Of a stretch of 18,591 nucleotides of DNA, positions 15,647 through 18,591 are shown in pieces. The notes beneath the pieces were generated by a model. That model was not told the origin of the DNA and did not search any database. It worked only from the letters and a program-made list of their open reading frames with translations. The translations under genes were made by a program, and so were the position numbers. This DNA comes from Planctomycetes bacterium UBA1135 (GTDB lineage: Bacteria; Planctomycetota; UBA1135), in contig DCAK01000068.1 in NCBI GenBank assembly GCA_002311925.1, forward strand, positions 1 to 18,591, in the 5' to 3' direction. The stretch's first letter is position 1, and each line of letters starts with the position of its first letter.

Positions 15647-17925
15647 TGGTGGAAAACCACCTCGTCCTCGACGGCATGCCCGCCGCCTGGGTTCTCGCGC
15701 TTGTGGTATTTCCCCTCCTGCTGGGCATCGCGGCCTGGGCCTACCGGCGGCCTCTCCTGACACCCCTCCTGCGACGAACCCTGGGCGGCGTGCGTTTTCT
15801 ACTCCTGGCAGGCGCGGTCTTCATGGCATTCGGACCCCAACTGCGCCGGAGTGAAACCCGGGAGGAACCCGCCCCACTGGTCGTTCTGCTGGACGATTCC
15901 GCATCCATGGAGCGCCGCGACACCCTTCCAAGCGCAGAAGCTGAAAAGCTGGCGAGGGAGTTGAACCTGGACGGGACCCATCCTCGGCGCCTGGACATTC
16001 TCCTGGGCCTTCTCCAAACCCAGTGGATGCAGACCCTTGAGGAACAGTACGCCGTCGAAAAATGGAGATTCTCCGGACGCGCCGTTCCCGCCGGCCCCTC
16101 CCTCCCCGAAGGCCGCGGAGTAACCACCGCCCTCGGTGACGCGCTCGTGGAAATCCTCGCCGCCTACCGGGGCCAGAGGCTGCCCGCGGTGGTCGCCATC
16201 ACGGACGGAAGAAGCCACCAAGGAACTTCGGTGGCTGAAGCCGCCTCCCGCCTCGCCGCGGAGGGGGTCCCGGTGCATGTGGTGGCCCTGGGCGACCCCC
16301 GCCCCGCCCCCGACCTGGCCCTGGAAACCCTCCAGAGACCCGAGCAGGTCCTCCTGGGTGAGGAGACCCTCTTTCTTCTCAAGCTCAAGGCCAGGAATTG
16401 GCCCAACCCCGGTCCGGTTGACGTTCGCCTCGTGGACGAAAACGGCCGCACACTCGACCAGGCGCGGGTTTCCGCCCCCAACGAGGACGGAGTCCGCTTC
16501 GCGCTCGCTCATCGCATGGAAACCGCGGGCTTTCGTCGCTTGCGCGCCGTGGTCGACCCCCTGGAAGGCGAAACCGCCCGTGAAGACAACACGGTCGACC
16601 TGCCGGTGGAGGTCACGGCCCGAAGGGTGAGGGTCCTGTATGTCGAGGGCCGTCCTCGCTGGGAATACCGCTACTTGAAGAACCGCCTGCTCAGAGCCGA
16701 ACGGGAAATCGAACTTCGATGTTGGCTCGCCGATGCCGGGTCGGGTTTCGTTCAGGAAGCGACCCCGGGAAGCCCTCCCCTTCAAGCCCTTCCCGCTGAT
16801 TCGGCCTCCCTCCTGGACGCCTTCGACGTCCTGATTCTCGGGGATGTGGATCCCGGCGGCCTCAACCCCGATCCTCTCTTCGCGCCTCGTTTTCTCGACG
16901 CCGTGAGCGGGTTCGTCGAGGAAGGGGGAGGGCTCATGATGCTGGCGGGACCCCGCCACAACCCCATTTCCTTTCTCTCAAGCCCACTGGAACCTCTGCT
17001 GCCCGTGGTCGTGGGCCGGGAAGGTCGCCGAAGCCCGACCACCTTCCGTCCCCTGCCAGCCGATTCGGAATTCCCCCACCCCGTGGTCATGCTTGACCCC
17101 GATTCCGAAAGGAATCTCAGCATCTGGAAGGAAGCCGTACCCATGCGCTGGTCCTTTCCGGTCGAACGACTCCGCCCCGGCGCCCGCGCCTGGCTGGTGG
17201 ACCCCGGACGGTCCAACGCCCACGGTCCCGCAATCATCGCCGCCGGGGGGCCCGCCCCCGAGGGCCGGGTGGCCTGGATGGGAACGGATGAAACCTGGAG
17301 GTGGAGATTTCCAGGGGGTGAAGCCCTGCCCACCCGATTTTGGAAATCGGCGATTCGATGGCTGGCCGCAGGCAGGATTCGGAGCGACCAGGGAAAAGCC
17401 AGGCTCGACCTCAACCGTTCCCGTCTGGAGGTCGGGCAGGCGCTTTCCGTGGAGGCGAGACTGGGCGACCCGGAAATCCTCGCCGAGGGCGGGGAATTGG
17501 AAATTCGACTGGAAAACGCCGCCGAAGGCACGCGCCTCGACCCGGTTCCCGGGAAACCCAAGCTGTTCCGCGGGGTCTTCATTCCCACCGACCCGGGCGC
17601 CGGCCGGCTGCTCCTGACCCTCTCCCGGGAACCGGACGGCGAACCCCTCGCCTCGGCCTCCTTCGAGGCCGTGCTGCCCTCACTGGAATGGGAAGTCGCT
17701 TCCCAGGATTTCGAGGCTCTTTCCCTCCTCACCCGAAAAACCGGGGGAATGCTGGTCGATCCGACCTCCGCCCAGTCCCTTCTCCAGGTTCTGGATGGCT
17801 CCCAGAAGAGAAGACAAACTGTTTCCTCCCGGGATGAGGACCTCCCGCCCGGGTGGATCCTCGGTTTTTTCCTCAGCCTCGCCACCCTGGAATGGCTCGC
17901 GCGCCGGAGGCGCAACCTGTCTTGA
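15643..17925 (+). CDS. VWA-domain membrane protein with glutamine-amidotransferase-like domain
   Basis: A 760-residue membrane protein. Two N-terminal helices at about 14-34 and 48-64 anchor it, then a VWA domain with an intact MIDAS: Asp84-Ser86-Ser88, Thr161/162 and TDG at 187-189. A beta-sandwich segment (about 225-325) leads to a class I glutamine-amidotransferase-like fold that begins with YVEGRPRWEYRYLKN at 333-347 and includes FVEEGGGLMMLAG at 424-436. No nucleophile Cys is present there, so the fold is probably structural or ligand-binding. WRWRF at 552-556 is typical of this family. A final helix at about 738-752 is followed by a basic tail. The ATG overlaps the BatA-like stop (ATGATG), and a second ATG follows at once. 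It belongs to the MoxR-DUF58-BatA module; the function is not known in detail. Confidence 0.87.
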   Translation: MMVENHLVLDGMPAAWVLALVVFPLLLGIAAWAYRRPLLTPLLRRTLGGVRFLLLAGAVFMAFGPQLRRSETREEPAPLVVLLDDSASMERRDTLPSAEAEKLARELNLDGTHPRRLDILLGLLQTQWMQTLEEQYAVEKWRFSGRAVPAGPSLPEGRGVTTALGDALVEILAAYRGQRLPAVVAITDGRSHQGTSVAEAASRLAAEGVPVHVVALGDPRPAPDLALETLQRPEQVLLGEETLFLLKLKARNWPNPGPVDVRLVDENGRTLDQARVSAPNEDGVRFALAHRMETAGFRRLRAVVDPLEGETAREDNTVDLPVEVTARRVRVLYVEGRPRWEYRYLKNRLLRAEREIELRCWLADAGSGFVQEATPGSPPLQALPADSASLLDAFDVLILGDVDPGGLNPDPLFAPRFLDAVSGFVEEGGGLMMLAGPRHNPISFLSSPLEPLLPVVVGREGRRSPTTFRPLPADSEFPHPVVMLDPDSERNLSIWKEAVPMRWSFPVERLRPGARAWLVDPGRSNAHGPAIIAAGGPAPEGRVAWMGTDETWRWRFPGGEALPTRFWKSAIRWLAAGRIRSDQGKARLDLNRSRLEVGQALSVEARLGDPEILAEGGELEIRLENAAEGTRLDPVPGKPKLFRGVFIPTDPGAGRLLLTLSREPDGEPLASASFEAVLPSLEWEVASQDFEALSLLTRKTGGMLVDPTSAQSLLQVLDGSQKRRQTVSSRDEDLPPGWILGFFLSLATLEWLARRRRNLS

Positions 17926-18591
17926 TTCCCCTCATCCTCGCCACCCTCCTTGCCCTCCAGGAGCAGAATCAGGGTCCGGCCGCAGGTGTCACACTCAAGG
18001 AGGATCGCGACCTTGCCGCCCGCATCACCGACATCGCGGCCCTTCTGGAGGCGGACCGGGTCGAACCCGCCATCGCCCTTCTTCAGCAGGTTCTTGAATC
18101 CGACCCGGAGATTCTGGTTCCCACATCCGACCCCCTCCTGAGGGAAGGCGCGCGCTCCCGGGCCCTGAAGATGGTGGCCAGTCTTCGGGGAGAGGGGGCT
18201 CTGGCTCATGAAAGATGGGCCCTGCGGCGGGCCGGCCCCTGGCTCGAAGACGCTCTTTCCCCCCCCGACTCCACCAAATTGCACAGCCTCGCCTTGCGTT
18301 GGAAGGGGACCAGCATCGGGATAAAGGCCGCATCCACCCTGCTCGAGGTCCTCCTTGACCACGGCCAATTTGAACAAGCCCGGGCCCTCCTCGGCCCGGA
18401 CACCGACCTTCCCCCGCGCTGGCCCCGCCTTCCCGATCCGACCGGACGCGCCCCCTTTCTCCTTCCAGCCGTGGACACCCTCGACGACCCGGCTCTGCCA
18501 CGGGTGAACACCCTCGACCTCAAGGAAAGCTGGCGATTCGATTTCTCCGACCCCCCCACCCCCGGTTGGGCGAGAACCCACCGGGCCCTGG
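17922..18591 (+). CDS. Secreted helical-repeat protein, N-terminal part only (possible TPR plus PQQ-like propeller protein)
   Basis: The frame is open to the window edge (223 codons seen, no stop). It starts with a short hydrophobic segment IPLILATLLAL followed by Gln-Glu-Gln, similar in style to the peptidase signal segment at 8029. Residues about 28-160 form helical, TPR-like pairs: LLEADRVEPAIALLQQVLES near 42-61 and LLDHGQFEQARALL near 149-162. A SWRFDFSD segment lies near the visible end. This layout recalls planctomycete secreted proteins with an N-terminal TPR region and a PQQ-like beta-propeller, but the propeller part is outside the window. The TTG start gives a TTGA overlap with the previous stop, as at the DUF2520 gene, and GGAGG lies 11 bases before it. 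An ATG at 17892 in the same frame is an alternative that adds ten residues including an Arg. Confidence 0.6.
   Translation, partial: MIPLILATLLALQEQNQGPAAGVTLKEDRDLAARITDIAALLEADRVEPAIALLQQVLESDPEILVPTSDPLLREGARSRALKMVASLRGEGALAHERWALRRAGPWLEDALSPPDSTKLHSLALRWKGTSIGIKAASTLLEVLLDHGQFEQARALLGPDTDLPPRWPRLPDPTGRAPFLLPAVDTLDDPALPRVNTLDLKESWRFDFSDPPTPGWARTHRAL

Noticed and set aside
14210..15763. 517-codon minus-strand open frame opposite the BatA-like gene
   Set aside because: Antisense shadow with Gly/Arg-rich, low-complexity translation and no domain; the plus-strand gene is clear.

Overview
The window is a GC-rich, very compact bacterial stretch with almost no non-coding DNA. It holds one partial tRNA gene and 16 protein genes in two divergent blocks that start 24 bases apart near position 8017. 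The lineage cannot be fixed without a search. Three features lean towards Planctomycetota or a neighbouring PVC/Acidobacteria-like group: HEAT-repeat secreted proteins of the W..WW type, a MoxR-DUF58-BatA-VWA operon ending in a secreted repeat protein, and a secreted M28 peptidase with a PDZ domain. MEP-pathway isoprenoid synthesis and phosphatidylserine synthesis are consistent with this. The lineage call is an inference.

Left block (minus strand, 8004 down to 1): pssA, folK, panC, ispE, a DUF2520 Rossmann protein, a triple-domain aroD-aroE-aroK fusion, a secreted HEAT-repeat protein, then a tRNA-fMet gene cut by the window edge. Neighbouring genes mostly overlap by 4 to 43 bases, with start/stop overlaps of the ATGA or TTGA kind, so this looks like one housekeeping biosynthetic operon (phospholipid, folate, pantothenate/CoA, isoprenoid, aromatic amino acids). 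The standout gene is the shikimate fusion. It carries pathway steps 3, 4 and 5 in reaction order, and its dehydroquinase domain has lost the usual Arg...Glu-Gly-Gly loop.

Right block (plus strand, 8029 to the end): a secreted M28 peptidase with a PDZ domain, a pterin-4a-carbinolamine dehydratase, enolase, a small FtsB/DivIC-like membrane protein, a MoxR AAA+ ATPase, a DUF58 protein, a BatA-like VWA membrane protein, a second VWA membrane protein with a glutamine-amidotransferase-like domain, and the first 223 codons of a secreted helical-repeat protein. From enolase onward every junction is a short overlap. The last five genes form a classic MoxR/VWA envelope module, in which a cytoplasmic AAA+ ATPase is thought to act on VWA-domain membrane proteins.

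A separate, sequence-wide signal is the choice of synonymous codons by the following base. In enolase, Asp is GAT almost only when the next codon begins with T and GAC otherwise. No mobile elements, CRISPR arrays, riboswitches or clear terminators were seen.
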